Shown: piece by piece, positions 11,827-23,552 of the stretch
How the letters are laid out: each line of letters starts with the position of its first letter
Position numbering within the stretch: the stretch's first letter is position 1
NCBI GenBank assembly: GCA_024704765.1
Contig: JAKMXF010000222.1
Span: 372,001 to 436,000 of the forward strand
Direction of reading: 5' to 3'
DNA from: Oopsacas minuta
Taxonomy: Eukaryota; Porifera; Hexactinellida; Lyssacinosida; Leucopsacidae
Length of the DNA stretch: 64,000 nucleotides
The notes under the pieces: model-generated
The model's database searches: none
What the model was told of the DNA's origin: nothing
What the model saw: only the letters and a program-made list of their open reading frames with translations
Program-made: the position numbers and the translations under genes

Positions 11827-12062
11827 TATAGTACTGTTGTCAATACAATCTTTCAGCAACCAATACACATGAAATAATTAACAATAGTAATTGCAATATA
11901 ATTCTAGTCTTCTTTCTCAAAACAAGCCTCACAAATACTCGACCATACACAGATATGTATAACAAAATTGAATAAAATCTTATGAAATGAAACACAATGT
12001 AGAATCTAGATGTCTAACAGTGAAAATACAAAAATTGAATAGAAGAGAGTAAAATACGAATA

Positions 12063-14630
12063 ATGGTTGAAACAATAGAATTAATTTCAGGACAAAACTA
12101 CGATCAGAATACAACATACAGCAGACACTCTTCACGAAATGAAACAGACGTAGCTTATCGTGAAATAGACGGGCTTAACTATAGGATAGGCCGAGAAGAG
12201 GGTAGTCAATCTAACATAATGGTAGTACCCGAATTAGAAGAAGCTCTGCTGACGAATAACATGACTCTATTGAAACGATTAATGCAAGAGGGAGCACCTT
12301 ATCTCTACGAAGCTTACAACAATAATAAACCACTAGAAATGAGTGCTTTCTACTGTCGTTCTGATATCATTAAAATAATACTAGATCGAGATCAAACTGA
12401 GGGCTCGAATGATGAAAAACAAATATTCAATGATCATACAGGTCTCGCATTGTATCGTGCCTGTATTTCTAATTCTAAAGAAACTGCTAAGATGTTGATA
12501 AGTGCAGGTGCCCCTATAATTCCCACAGTACATCCTCATGTAGCAGCACAACACGGCAGTTGGAGTGTACTAGATGTAATATTACGTCACAACAAGCTGA
12601 ATATAAATGAAATAGACCAGTACTACTTAACACCGTTACATTACGCAGCAAAACGGGGGTACGCCCCTACAGTTGGGTACCTGCTTGCCCAGGGGGCTGA
12701 TCCAAATATACAGTCTGATATTGGTAAATCTGCTTTACATTTAGCTTGTGAGTCCGCGGGGCAAGATGTAATCTATTTGTTAGTAACAAATAATGCTGAT
12801 ATAGATTTGATTGATATACAAGGTTATACTGCATTGTTAATAGCCGCAGAAAATGGGAAAGACAACACTATCAGCATTCTAGCCAATGCAGGAGCTAATC
12901 TAGATGTACGAAATGAGCAAGGACGTTCTGCTCTAATTCTCGCGGCTATTAACGACCATGCTAATGTTATACATGAATTAATAACGAACGGAGCGTCCAT
13001 AGACATAACTGATAATGGAAGATACAATGCGTTAGAGAGAGGATTAATGAATAGAAAAGATTCTGCTACTTCCATGTTGATAAGATTAACACCAGAAACA
13101 GATTTCCTACTGTATTACACTGAAGATATTGAAATAAACGTTAATAAGCTAATAAAATTCGGTATGGAGAAGTCAATACAAGCCTTGCTAGATCGTATGG
13201 TGATAATTGATGATAAATATCATTGTATTATCATGACAAAATACCTAGACGTAGATGTACACAATAAAACGCCAGCTGATTGTGGGTATAAGAAGAATAG
13301 TTTATATTTGTTGCAACGTATAGCAGAGCTGGCTAGTGAACAAGTAGCTTATCACGGAGTTATAAGGTTATTGGTAGATCACAAGATGAGAAGATTCGGA
13401 TACTACATTCTATTGATAAAACTTGTGTCGTATTTGCTATTCCTTTTAGCATTGAGTTTCTCGTTAATTCACGCAGCTCATGAAACAAATCCTATGGAAA
13501 CATATTGGAAAGATTTTGGGCATTTAAGGATAATTTCTGAGACATTTGTATTGCTGTATTTCCTAGTTAACATACTGACAGAGCTAGCTGAATTCACACG
13601 AATAGTAATATCAACATTTAGACGTTTAAAAGATAAACGTATCAATACACAGACGGAAATAGCTAGAGAATTAGCTGTAAGTCAAATGTACTATACAGAA
13701 GGAATAGTACACCAAAGAGATAATATAAATTCTCGTTTCGTTAGTTCAGTAGCTAACTGCTTTCTTGTTAGAGTAATCCGCGATTATTTGAAAGAAAGGT
13801 CGAATTATTTAGATCTTCTCAGTCTATTTTCACTTGCAATACTGATTCCATTACGCACCACAAGTCAACCTGTTCAATGGGTATTTGCAACATGTACTTT
13901 CCTATTCAATTCTCTACGTCTATTCAACTATATCAGTATAATTCCAATCATTGGTCCATACTCAAATATTTTCTACAAAATTATCACTAAAGATGTGCCA
14001 AAATTCGCGTTCATGTTTCTTATAATATTATTCATATACACTGGTAGTTTCTACATAGCATTACGCAGCCCATTCACTCTACAAGGCCTGCTTAACAAAT
14101 CCTATTCTGAAAGAACATCTACAGAAAAAAGCTTTAATGATGACGTCATTTGGATATTATATTCCGGGTTTCGAGTACTACCTGAGAGTAATGTACTAGA
14201 ACAGAATTATCTATACAATAATCTTAATTGGCTTGCTGCGGGAATTTACGTCACATTTCTATTCCTAACTGTTGTAGTGTTTCTTAATGTGTTCATCGCA
14301 CAACTTTCTGACCGATACGCTAAAGTTAGACAAAATGCAGAGAGGACATTCGCCTGGCATAGACTCAATTTTATTGTACAAATACAAAAGAGTTCTCTCC
14401 TTTCACTTTGTATTGATTTTAGGAAAAAACTCTTTATCGAGGGAATTTCAATAAACAGTGATAAATTTATGGAATATTTCGGAGCAAATATGATGAGGTA
14501 TCATGCTATAGCGTTAGAACAAGATATTGATGAGAAAGGATTGTTAGGACAGATCAAACATCATGTTAGATTAGCTACAAAGACACGAGATCTCTCACAA
14601 ACTATGCAACTGATGAAGAAACATGATTGA
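12063..14630 (+). CDS. Ankyrin-repeat TRP-family cation channel
   Basis: Membrane ion channel of 855 residues in one exon. Residues about 55-345 are ankyrin repeats, with clear units such as TPLHYAAKRGY, SALHLACESAG, TALLIAAENGK and SALILAAINDHA. Transmembrane helices follow at about 448-470, 488-512, 582-598, 604-626, 648-668 and 722-748, and a re-entrant pore stretch (DVIWILYSGFRVL) sits at about 694-706 between the fifth and sixth. This six-helix layout after N-terminal ankyrins is that of TRPA, TRPV and TRPN channels. Ankyrin number and the absence of a 20-plus array argue against TRPN. I cannot separate TRPA-like from TRPV-like with confidence. Expected role is calcium-permeable chemo-, thermo- or mechanosensation at the plasma membrane. 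Confidence 0.85.
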   Translation: MVETIELISGQNYDQNTTYSRHSSRNETDVAYREIDGLNYRIGREEGSQSNIMVVPELEEALLTNNMTLLKRLMQEGAPYLYEAYNNNKPLEMSAFYCRSDIIKIILDRDQTEGSNDEKQIFNDHTGLALYRACISNSKETAKMLISAGAPIIPTVHPHVAAQHGSWSVLDVILRHNKLNINEIDQYYLTPLHYAAKRGYAPTVGYLLAQGADPNIQSDIGKSALHLACESAGQDVIYLLVTNNADIDLIDIQGYTALLIAAENGKDNTISILANAGANLDVRNEQGRSALILAAINDHANVIHELITNGASIDITDNGRYNALERGLMNRKDSATSMLIRLTPETDFLLYYTEDIEINVNKLIKFGMEKSIQALLDRMVIIDDKYHCIIMTKYLDVDVHNKTPADCGYKKNSLYLLQRIAELASEQVAYHGVIRLLVDHKMRRFGYYILLIKLVSYLLFLLALSFSLIHAAHETNPMETYWKDFGHLRIISETFVLLYFLVNILTELAEFTRIVISTFRRLKDKRINTQTEIARELAVSQMYYTEGIVHQRDNINSRFVSSVANCFLVRVIRDYLKERSNYLDLLSLFSLAILIPLRTTSQPVQWVFATCTFLFNSLRLFNYISIIPIIGPYSNIFYKIITKDVPKFAFMFLIILFIYTGSFYIALRSPFTLQGLLNKSYSERTSTEKSFNDDVIWILYSGFRVLPESNVLEQNYLYNNLNWLAAGIYVTFLFLTVVVFLNVFIAQLSDRYAKVRQNAERTFAWHRLNFIVQIQKSSLLSLCIDFRKKLFIEGISINSDKFMEYFGANMMRYHAIALEQDIDEKGLLGQIKHHVRLATKTRDLSQTMQLMKKHD

Positions 14631-14940
14631 GTACGAGAGCTTGACTAGTCAATAATATCCATCATGGATGCTCAATAATAATGAATACCTGCTCAATTGA
14701 ATGTGATAAATATATTTCATCGTGATTTCGTCTAATACATAGCAAACACATAAATTCCTGGGATTATATTTGCTAATTTCCGGGAGTTTTAGCTACATAA
14801 ATAGTAATATCAGGTTAATAATATTTAGAGAAAAAGGACAAAATATTTCCAACATTTCATTGGATTTCTTATAAACCCGGAATTATCCAGGAATTCCGGT
14901 AGGGTGTCAAGTATGTGATGTATCCCATACTATGTATCAA

Positions 14941-15101
14941 TACAGAGGAGTCTCCCAAAACGAATACTCCGAGAAGCGGACAATCCTCCTGGAACGGAAT
15001 GAATTAGCAATCATATATGTAATACTTTAGCAGTCTCCGGGAAGCGGACAACTCCCCAAGAGATGTCCCCAACGTGTCCGTAATTCGGTGACTCTACTGT
15101 A
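14941..15101. mobile_element. Small foldback element, Tigger/pogo-like
   Basis: Opens TACAGAGGAGTC and closes GACTCTACTGTA, imperfect inverted ends with terminal TA. The interior repeats GAAGCGGACAA-type words. The remainder of the spacer (14631-15246) between the convergent TRP and Hsp70 genes holds nothing recognisable. Confidence 0.6.
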
Positions 15102-15246
15102 GTAGGCATAGAACTCAAGAATTTAGTTTGAATTCATGCAAATCAACCCTGTGAATATTGAAAGTGATTTATAGATTGAATTTTTTGATTCTACTACGGA
15201 AATATATTATCGAACTTCTAATAACAATAATAATAATAATCTAATT

Positions 15247-17211
15247 CTAGTTTTTAGCATCTTTAGCTTCTCCCTCTGTTGTAGTATCATCTTGAGTTGA
15301 GCTATCACTCCCTGTTGATTTATCTGATGCAGAATCTTGACCTTGAGCTTGATTCATCTTCTTATAAGCTAATTCAAATAGTTTAAGTGATGCCTGTTTA
15401 AGTTCGTTAAGTGATTTATTTATATTTTCCGTATCTTCATTGTCATCTGATAGTTTCTCGCGCAATGTAGAGATATGTTCACGAATTTTAGAGACTTCAT
15501 CTTCAGGTAACTGACCTTTGAACTCTTCCAGATTCTTCTCAATATCTAGAATGGAAGATTCAGAGCTGTTAACTACCTCAACTCGATCGCGTTTTTTCTT
15601 ATCTTCACTTGACATCTTCTCTGCTTCCCTCACCATATTTTCGATATCAGTTTTGCTAAGACCTCCAGATGACTGTATTACAATCTCCTGCTGTTTACCA
15701 GTGCCCTTATCTTTAGCTGAAACATGCACAATGCCATTAGCATCAATATCGAAAGATACTTCAATCTGAGGGATACCACGTGGTGCGGGTGGAATGCCAA
15801 TCAATGTGAACCGTCCCATAATCTTATTATCACGTGCCATTTCTCTCTCTCCCTGACATATGACAATCTCTACCTGGGTTTGACCATCAGCAGCGGTAGA
15901 GAACACCTGTGATTTCTGTGTGGGTATAGTTGTATTACGTTGTATTAATCGTGTGAATACACCTCCTAACGTCTCAATGCCAAGAGATAGAGGGGTAACA
16001 TCCAAGAGAAGAATGTCCTTAACCGAGCCGGCTAGCACCCCCCCTTGTATCGCTGCTCCTAAAGCTACAGCTTCATCGGGATTCACTGACTGCACAGGCT
16101 GTTTGTTGAATATCTGCTTGACTACCTGTTGTACCTTTGGCATGCGTGTCATACCACCAACTAGGATAACCTCTTTAATCTCCTCCTTAGTAACACCTGC
16201 GTCTTTTAATGCCTTCATGCAAGGCTGTATGGTTTTATTGATCAGCTCTTCAGTTAATTGTTCTAGCTTAGAACGTGATAATGAAATATTCATGTGTTTA
16301 GGACCTGAAGCATCCATTGTTATATATGGTAAATTAATATCGGTTTGTACTGTTGATGAAAGCTCAACTTTAGACTTCTCAGCTGCTTCTCTGAGCCTTT
16401 GTAGAGCCATCACGTCTTTTCTGAGATCGATGCCATTATCCTTCTTGAATTCTGAGATTAAAAACGCTAAAACTTTATTATCAAAATCTTCCCCTCCTAA
16501 AGCTGTATCTCCATTAGTGGATTTAACTTCGAAGACAGATCGTTGTATATCTAAAATTGAAATATCAAATGTTCCTCCACCTAGGTCGAATACAGCCACG
16601 AGTTTATCCTCCTGTTTATCAAGTCCGTATGCCAGGGCAGCAGCAGTAGGCTCATTGATAACACGTAGTACATTCAGGCCCGCAATCTGTCCAGCGTCTT
16701 TTGTGGCCTGTCTCTGTGAATCGTTAAAATAAGCAGGCACCGTTATGACAGCGGTGTCAGCAGCACCGCCCAGATAAGACTTAGCAGAATCTGCGAGTTT
16801 TTGTAAAATAAAAGCTCCAACCTGTGAAGGTGAATATCTAGTGCCTGATATTTCAACCCAAGCATCGCCATTATTAGCCTTAACAATTGTATAAGGTACA
16901 TGTTTACTCAGATTTTGTACTGATTCATCGTTAAAACTTCTTCCAATCAATCTTTTAGCTGCATATACTGTGTTTACAGGATTTGTAACACTCTGTCGCT
17001 TGGCCGGGTGTCCAACTAGCCGCTCTCCTTCTTTTGTAAATGCGACAACAGAGGGTGTTGTTCTCGTGCCTTCTGCGTTCTCTAATATCTTAGGCTGACT
17101 ACCTTCTATAATAGCGACAGCAGAATTGGTAGTACCTAGATCTATACCTAGGACGGGACGACCATTAGAGAATTGACGGAGATGTCTTGTAATAATTCTT
17201 TGTAAAAACAT
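15247..17211 (-). CDS. HSPA9: Mitochondrial Hsp70 (mortalin)
   Basis: Chaperone of 654 residues (human mortalin about 679), single exon. The first about 20 residues are basic and amphipathic ([15 protein letters not shown]), a mitochondrial targeting sequence. The nucleotide-binding domain has [21 protein letters not shown] and [10 protein letters not shown]; the linker and substrate-binding start read [18 protein letters not shown], followed by the beta-sandwich and helical lid. The C-terminal tail is acidic and Ser/Thr-rich. The protein drives matrix import and folding and takes part in iron-sulfur cluster assembly; the sequence resembles the bacterial DnaK type ([15 protein letters not shown]), as expected for the mitochondrial paralogue. 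Nothing is missing or broken. Confidence 0.97.
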   Translation of the reverse strand: MFLQRIITRHLRQFSNGRPVLGIDLGTTNSAVAIIEGSQPKILENAEGTRTTPSVVAFTKEGERLVGHPAKRQSVTNPVNTVYAAKRLIGRSFNDESVQNLSKHVPYTIVKANNGDAWVEISGTRYSPSQVGAFILQKLADSAKSYLGGAADTAVITVPAYFNDSQRQATKDAGQIAGLNVLRVINEPTAAALAYGLDKQEDKLVAVFDLGGGTFDISILDIQRSVFEVKSTNGDTALGGEDFDNKVLAFLISEFKKDNGIDLRKDVMALQRLREAAEKSKVELSSTVQTDINLPYITMDASGPKHMNISLSRSKLEQLTEELINKTIQPCMKALKDAGVTKEEIKEVILVGGMTRMPKVQQVVKQIFNKQPVQSVNPDEAVALGAAIQGGVLAGSVKDILLLDVTPLSLGIETLGGVFTRLIQRNTTIPTQKSQVFSTAADGQTQVEIVICQGEREMARDNKIMGRFTLIGIPPAPRGIPQIEVSFDIDANGIVHVSAKDKGTGKQQEIVIQSSGGLSKTDIENMVREAEKMSSEDKKKRDRVEVVNSSESSILDIEKNLEEFKGQLPEDEVSKIREHISTLREKLSDDNEDTENINKSLNELKQASLKLFELAYKKMNQAQGQDSASDKSTGSDSSTQDDTTTEGEAKDAKN

Positions 17212-18262
17212 CGATTTCTATATGACTGAATTGATTTCTAATTGTGTAATACTATACTAGTCATGCATTAGTGTTGTCATAACAACTCAAGATATATGTA
17301 TGTTTGTGGTTGTAGTATATTAGTAAAATGCGATTTGAATGATACTTTACTTCGAATTTGTTTGGCGAAATTCAATTGATAGTGTAAGTGAATGTAGATT
17401 TTTTGTATTTATAGTAAAACTGCACAGCCAGTTTCAGGTTAATTGATTGCATCATTGTGCCGAGATCAAAATTTATACCTACTGTGCACGGAATATACGA
17501 AGATCGAAGATGCATGGCCGTTATGCATGTGCGGCGGATCTTCATTCAATATCCGAATCAAGAAATCTGCAATTGATAACATGTATATGCGAATTTCTTG
17601 ATTCAGAAGTAATGTTAAATTATTAATTTGAATTTCAGTAGAAACTTGTATACATGTCGTTGCTGAATTATATTTAATATATAATGTTGACATATGAAAG
17701 TATACGTACTGACTGATCTTTACAATTGTGAGAAGAAGATTCAATAACTTGGTGCCACAATAAGTATTGGAATAGTGAAAATTATTACTTCATTAAATCA
17801 AAATATTATTAGATTACATTCTATTAAGAAATCTATAAAATAACTCAGTCTTAGAAGACTAAGTTCCTACTATATCAAAAGAAAAACGATAAAAATACTA
17901 AAAATGGAAAATAAGACGGTAAAAGAGATATAATAAATACTAAGTAGAAAGATATGGGAGTTATTTTATGATGTATCTGGGTTGTACAAGAGATTTGTTC
18001 GTATTAGCATCTCCGTCTGTATTATACTCATTCCTCATTGCTATTACATCTGTAGAAGAGAACTTTTTCGTATCACCTATACGATAAACAAAACTTAAGA
18101 GAATGCCTGTACAAACTGAAAATTCGGATTTATACATGTTGAACTTCGTTTGTGCGAACACGGTTAATATAAATTTCCGGATGAGGCGACAAATATTTAC
18201 AGAGATCAGTTTCCTACAATAGTTATTCAATTGGCATTACTCTGTTTAATACGAACTCCGGA
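17212..18262. other. Intergenic region without recognised genes
   Basis: About 1.05 kb, AT-rich. Two small minus-strand frames (17466-17744, 17961-18230) show no family features and no splice sites that would join them to neighbours. Confidence 0.5.
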
Positions 18263-21156
18263 TTAAGCCAACACATTTCCAACGTCCGTTGGTATTAGTG
18301 TTAATGAAGAGGTTCCATTGTCCTGCGTAACATTTTGCAATTTATTTTCCCACTGATTTCGTAATTCTACATTATTTTCCCTGATTTCCAAGGCCAAATC
18401 CTGAACTTGGTCAGCTGTACATATAATTACATTAAGAATGAATTCTACCTTATTCTAACCTGCAAATATAGGCTTAATACCTAGATCTTCACTCTTCTTC
18501 CTAGCAGGTGGAGGCAGCTGAGAGGGAGATAGCATTACACCACTAGGCTCCATTTGTTTCATTTTAACCTCAAATCTTTCTCGTAGTGATTTAAAACTGA
18601 ATTCCTCAGGCTGTGATAACTCTATCAATACAGGGCGGGCATATGCAGGTTTTGCCTCAGACTTTTTCCTCTCAATAGCAGCTCTTGCAATTGTAAGTTT
18701 ATCAACTTTATGATCATCTATGGGGCTTTTCGACATGAGGAAACGTATTCTATCAGACACACTAGCGGTCTGTCCTGATGGGAGCGAATATCCAGTGTAT
18801 TTGTGCTTATTTATAGGAGATAGGGACATTGAGTGAGTACTAGTGACGTCAGAATAATCTGTTGGTTGAGTGTCTAGTATATTTGAACGTGTAGGTAGTA
18901 AAGGAGATGTGGTGAGGTCATCTAGAGTGGTGGAATGGCTTAGTGGGTGGTGAGATACAGCGACGTCACCATCATCACAACTTTGCACGTGTCTATGATT
19001 TGGATTAGGCTTTGAATCAAAATTGAGAACTATTTGTAAGGATGATTTGACTGATTTCATTTCAACTGCCAAATCACTTTCTTTTGAAGTGAGAAAAGGT
19101 GACAACGCATTTTCCTCATTGAAATTCGGAATAAGAATATCTTCAGTAGTCTCAAGAGATGACGTCACATTAAATTCAGAATCTTGACTAATTTCTGTAT
19201 TTTGAGGTGTAACAGTAGATTCTGATGTCATATTAGTATGTGTGTGTACAGGCAATAGTGATGGCGGGCAGATATTCCTATGCTTAACATCTGGACTAAG
19301 ATTCCCCATAACTCTTGTAATCTTACCGTCTATACTACTTAGCTGTTTAGAGTTAATGTCAATGTATGGTGGTCTTTCGAGCTTAGGAATTGGATCAGCT
19401 GTTTCATTGCACTGGATAGATGACGTCATCTCTGCTACAGTTTTATTAACTTCTTCAAGTAGGATGTCAGTGCTATTGTTTAGAGATCCAGGCCCCCTCA
19501 CTGTGGAATCAGAATCAGATTCCTCCTCTCTGGGCACGAGGGTGTAATGCGAGGGTAACACAGGTCGCTTCGGAGGTGCAAGGTTTGTTAATAACTCATC
19601 CAAGCTGATTACATCATCTCCGTGCTCAGAAGGTCGACAGTTGTCTACAGTGAAGTCATGTTGCTTCACATCGAGTGAATAGGAAGTTGTTATTTTAGGA
19701 GTTTGCTGTTTGTCTTCATTTATTTTGGGTTCCATTAAAGTTTCCACTACCAACTTTTTCGTAGGTTTAGAGTCAAATTGATTGCTATCATCAATCGCAG
19801 AAAACGAAGATAAATTAGTCATTAGAGAAGATAGGTTAGAAGAAATAGTTCGTATTTCTAACAGAGACTGTGAATGTGTTCTCTCGACTAGTTCAGATGG
19901 AGGAGTACCAGTAGAAGTGATTGGGTTGTCAGTTTGAGCCTGAGGCTCAAATCTCTTTACGATACTAGCTATTTTAGAATTTCTATTAGCATAAATAGGA
20001 GAGCGTGTTAACTGCTTGGAGTATACCGTAGTATCATCTAATTCTTGGTCAGATGCATAGTCAGATGTCGAATAGTTTGATGTGGCGTCACTAGGTCTGT
20101 GGAATATACGAGGGGCTTGTGAAGGACTGAAGAGGGTAGGTATGGTGCATTTTCTAGGTTTATCTGGTTTCTTGGAGAACAGCTGTTTAATGTATTCGAA
20201 TTTACTGCGTTTAACACTATACATAAGTCACAAATAATATAGTGTTAGGGACAGTGTTTATTTCCGAAAATGCTACTTCATTTCTCCGTTGTGGAGGTTA
20301 TTTGTATAGGGATAGTATTCGGCCTATTTAATTTTCAATCCATTTTCAGAAGTTCCCGCTACGATCTCCACAAGGCCCGTTTATGGAAGGAGGTTTCACT
20401 GGACTAATAATAATTCATTTTAATATTATCAAAAGTTTTAAGAATGAATATGAATATGAATATGAATATGAATATGGTTGAATAAGCCATTGAATCATTT
20501 AAATATTGCTATTCAAGTTTAGAAACAGTTAACAAGCAGCAAGCAGGGTAAATATCATCATTTTGAATAGATCATTGAAAAAAGGCTAAGAAATATTAAT
20601 TATTAAAAATTTCAAACACTAAACGAGGGATTACTCTTTGGATAAAATGGATTTTGAACAGAAGCTTTAGGATATTTCAGTTTGAACAAGATGGGATGAA
20701 ATGTATTTGAAATATCGGCATTTGAATTTGAGTACTTCATTGAGTAAATATGAAATGGCCAACTAATTGGTTTACGTACTTACTTAACAAATGGCTAATT
20801 AATAATATATTAACTTACTTGGTATGTGTATCACCTGTTTCAAAACTACCTTGAGTAAGAACATGCTCATTATTTTGCTCGTATCTCTGTACTTCTTCCA
20901 GTATATTATCAGAACTATGTGATCTCCTAGGTTTAGCTTCAGGTCTATCAGCTGTGAGTGCTTTAACCTCGCTAAATCTTCTAGCCTTGAAACTGTGAGA
21001 TCCCCCTGACCTTCCTCTCTGACCTAGATCTCCTTCAGGAGCGAATACAGCACGAGATTTTAAGAAACTTCTGTAATTTTCAGCTGCTGATTTAGCCAAC
21101 TGTTTCGTATCACTTTCATCATTAATTTTTGTTTCAATTCGTATTAATTCAACCAT
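18263..21156 (-). CDS. Unrecognised three-exon gene, low-complexity with C-terminal coiled coil
   Basis: Three exons join in a consistent frame: 21156-20819 (start MVELIRIETK), 20216-18460 and 18414-18263. Junction 1 uses donor CCAA|GTAAGT (phase 2) and acceptor TGTATAG|T; junction 2 uses GCAG|GTTAGA (phase 1) and acceptor TACAG|CT, a 45-base intron. Exon 1 is charged and helical with basic Ser-rich patches. Exon 2 (about 585 residues) is Ser/Thr/Pro-rich and probably disordered, with a basic start (RSKFEYIKQLFSKK), a SDRIRFLMSKS motif and a conserved-looking end (FSFKSLRERFEVKMKQ). Exon 3 is a short coiled coil (DQVQDLALEIRENNVELRNQ). It looks like a cytoskeletal or scaffold protein, but I do not recognise the family. 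Without exon 3 the second frame would stop at 18455. A Tigger-like MITE lies 21 bases upstream of the ATG. Confidence 0.65.
20444..20476. repeat. Hexanucleotide microsatellite (ATGAAT)n
   Basis: About five tandem units of ATGAAT/TATGAA inside the first intron of the unrecognised gene at 18263-21156. The rest of that 602-base intron shows only AT-rich sequence. Confidence 0.8.
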
Positions 21157-21176
21157 TCGCAATTCTAAATTACAAA

Positions 21177-21577
21177 TACAGTCAAACCTGCTTAATGGCC
21201 ACCTCTGTATAACGGCCACCTAATAACAGTTCCCTCCGATTTCCATTATACTGACCTCTGTATAGCGGCCACCATTTTGGGCCCTTATTGGCGCTAAACC
21301 TGTCTCTAGCGGCCACTTTATATAGTGGTCGCCTCCCATTAGGTCAACCTTTGACAAGTCCATTGGGTAGCGATCATTAACTACTCCCACTATATATTAT
21401 CTCTTATATCGGTCACTTGTCTTAAAGGCCAACTACTCTATGTAACCACTATTTAACATAAATTACTATCAAACTAGTGTATAACGGTCAACCTCTCTAT
21501 AGCGGCCACCTCACCTGTATATAACGATCACTTTTGGCTAGTCCATTCGGTGGCTGTTATAGACAAGTTTGACTGTA
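21177..21577. mobile_element. Tigger/pogo-like MITE filled with degenerate GCGGCCAC repeats
   Basis: Flanked by TA on both sides (21177-21178, 21576-21577). The left end CAGTCAAACCTG and right end CAAGTTTGACTG are inverted repeats that extend about 25 bases. The interior contains roughly eight degenerate copies of TATAGCGGCCACC in both orientations. Ends of the form CAGTCAAACCT with TA duplication are typical of Tigger/pogo-group elements. No coding capacity. Confidence 0.8.
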
Positions 21578-21706
21578 TATTACTAACAATTAACGTCTAA
21601 GGTATACGAGAATTGGAATAAATAGATGTCAAGAGTGTAAGTAAAATAAGAAGTTATTCGTAGAAATGATAAATATAAATAAATAAAAATATGAAAGTGA
21701 ATTTGC

Positions 21707-22813
21707 CTATTTTGAAGGATCTATCAGAATCTTCATTGCTTTTCCGCTACAAAGTAGGTCATAAGCTTCTTGGAATTTTGTAAGGGGGATTTTGTGGGTA
21801 ACTAACAACTCTGATCTCACTTTCTTCTCTGCGACAGCTCGTTCTGATTCCTTCCAAGTATGGAATATCTTACGTCCGTATACAGATTTAACCGTAACAG
21901 CCTTAATTAAGAAATTTCTCATCGGGTCTTTGATAACGATATCAGCTTTTGGTAGTCCAATAACTACAATCTTCCCTCCTCTCCTTAGAAGATTAAATGC
22001 TCCAGTTAGCATTGAAGATACTCCACTCGCTTCAACAATAACTCCAACACCATTACCCTCAGTAATCTTATCAATTTCAGATTTAAAATCTTCACTGCTA
22101 GAATTCAATAAATGGTCAGCTCCCATTTCCTTCGCCCGAGCTAACCTACATTCTTGTATATCAGTTGCAATCACTTCTTTTGCACCAAACAACTTAGCAA
22201 AGCTACAAGCCAACAGTCCTATCGGTCCACAACCAATTACCATGGTGATCTCTCCATCAGGTTGTATCGCCTCTACAGCGTGATGAGCTACACCTGTAGG
22301 TTCTAGCAGACACGCTTGTTCATCAGTGACGTCATGCTCTAATTTATAAGCATATTTTGCAGCTATAACAGAGTACTCAGAACATCCACCTTGTTCTGTA
22401 CCTCTACCGTGTCCATATTGACGCATATTCTGACAAATATGGAATTCACCACGATTACACTGGAAACATTCTCCGCAGTAGAAATGGTTTTCCACCGCCA
22501 CACGACAACCTATACTGAATTTAGCATCAACTTCCCTTCCCTTAGCTACAACCATGCCTACAGCCTCGTGACCAGTTATGAAAGGGATACAAGCCACCTT
22601 CTTTGCAGTCTCATTCCAATGGTATAGACTGATATCTGATCCACACAAAGATGAGTATATTATACGTAACAACAGATCGTGGTCTCCTGGTTCTGGTAAG
22701 GGAACACATTTTAGTGTGAATCCTACTTCTGGACTCTCTTTGATTAGAGCATTCATTTGGGAAGGCAGTACGATTGGTTCTTCCATAAAACTAATATAGC
22801 TCTGAGTAAACAC
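21707..22813 (-). CDS. Zinc-dependent medium-chain dehydrogenase, L-threonine/sorbitol dehydrogenase-like
   Basis: MDR-family oxidoreductase of up to 368 residues. Catalytic zinc ligands are Cys57 (SSLCGSD) and His82-Glu83 (GHEAVG). The structural zinc lobe is complete: Cys113, Cys116, Cys119 and Cys127 (CGECFQC..HIC). The Rossmann fold shows VIGCGPIGLLA and an acidic residue (TDIQE) that favours NAD over NADP. CGSDISLYHW resembles L-threonine 3-dehydrogenases, while sorbitol/polyol dehydrogenases are the alternative; substrate is not certain. A second ATG at residue 10 (MEEPIV, 22786) follows a TTAG acceptor-like site and is an equally likely start. Single exon. Confidence 0.85.
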   Translation of the reverse strand: MFTQSYISFMEEPIVLPSQMNALIKESPEVGFTLKCVPLPEPGDHDLLLRIIYSSLCGSDISLYHWNETAKKVACIPFITGHEAVGMVVAKGREVDAKFSIGCRVAVENHFYCGECFQCNRGEFHICQNMRQYGHGRGTEQGGCSEYSVIAAKYAYKLEHDVTDEQACLLEPTGVAHHAVEAIQPDGEITMVIGCGPIGLLACSFAKLFGAKEVIATDIQECRLARAKEMGADHLLNSSSEDFKSEIDKITEGNGVGVIVEASGVSSMLTGAFNLLRRGGKIVVIGLPKADIVIKDPMRNFLIKAVTVKSVYGRKIFHTWKESERAVAEKKVRSELLVTHKIPLTKFQEAYDLLCSGKAMKILIDPSK

Positions 22814-23552
22814 TTCATGATACAGATAATACTGATGAAAAAAAGAATATCAAATTTGGTAAAGTGAATAACTAACCAAATTCTATGTGTTAATTCACTG
22901 TAAGTCATAACGACAAGAATTAGAAGTGATCTGGCATAGGATGATGATTCGCAACCTGGGGCGTGCGATCCCCAGAAGCAGAGCTACAAATGTGTTACAA
23001 GTAGCGACCCATGACTCATGACCCATTAATATAAATATCTGACCAATTATGTATCCAATATTAGAACATAGAAGCAATTATAACAGGGCTCTCAACTCAC
23101 ACGATCTGGTAACGAGTCTCACGATTTCGGGTATACAAATACTACAGAATCTCCAGTTGACTCTCACTTGACAGTCAGCAAGTGAAAGAAACCACTTATA
23201 AGAAATAATTAATTATCTCTTTTTAATCTACTTTATTATTGAATTAAAATATTGAAGGGTCCAATTTGCAGCTCTACTCAGAAGATTGCAACATTGTTAG
23301 TGGCAGTCCGCGGATTGAGCACGGGGTGCGGGTAAAAAAAGCCGTGGCCACTCGTATAGGATAATAGTAATACAACACAAATAGAATAAAGCTATAGGTG
23401 ATTGGAAAAAAAATATGAGAATTGCCAGAAGCGAAAACGAAGAAAGTTTAGTGTGTACAGTATATAATATAAAGGGTATGAAGATACTAATAAAAAGTTA
23501 AGAGTATTAGATTTAGAATATGTGGGAAATAGAGTAGAGAACTTGATTGAGA
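22814..23552. other. Intergenic region without recognised genes
   Basis: About 740 bases. Local GC-rich patches (22955-23030 and 23300-23350) look like decayed repeat fragments but no matching terminal repeats could be paired. Confidence 0.45.

Noticed and set aside
15247-17211. Bacterial contamination suggested by the DnaK-like protein and uninterrupted genes
   Set aside because: The protein has a mitochondrial leader and the neighbours are animal genes with spliced introns and animal-type transposons.
17466-18230. Two small minus-strand frames between HSPA9 and the three-exon gene
   Set aside because: No family features and no splice sites in matching phase.
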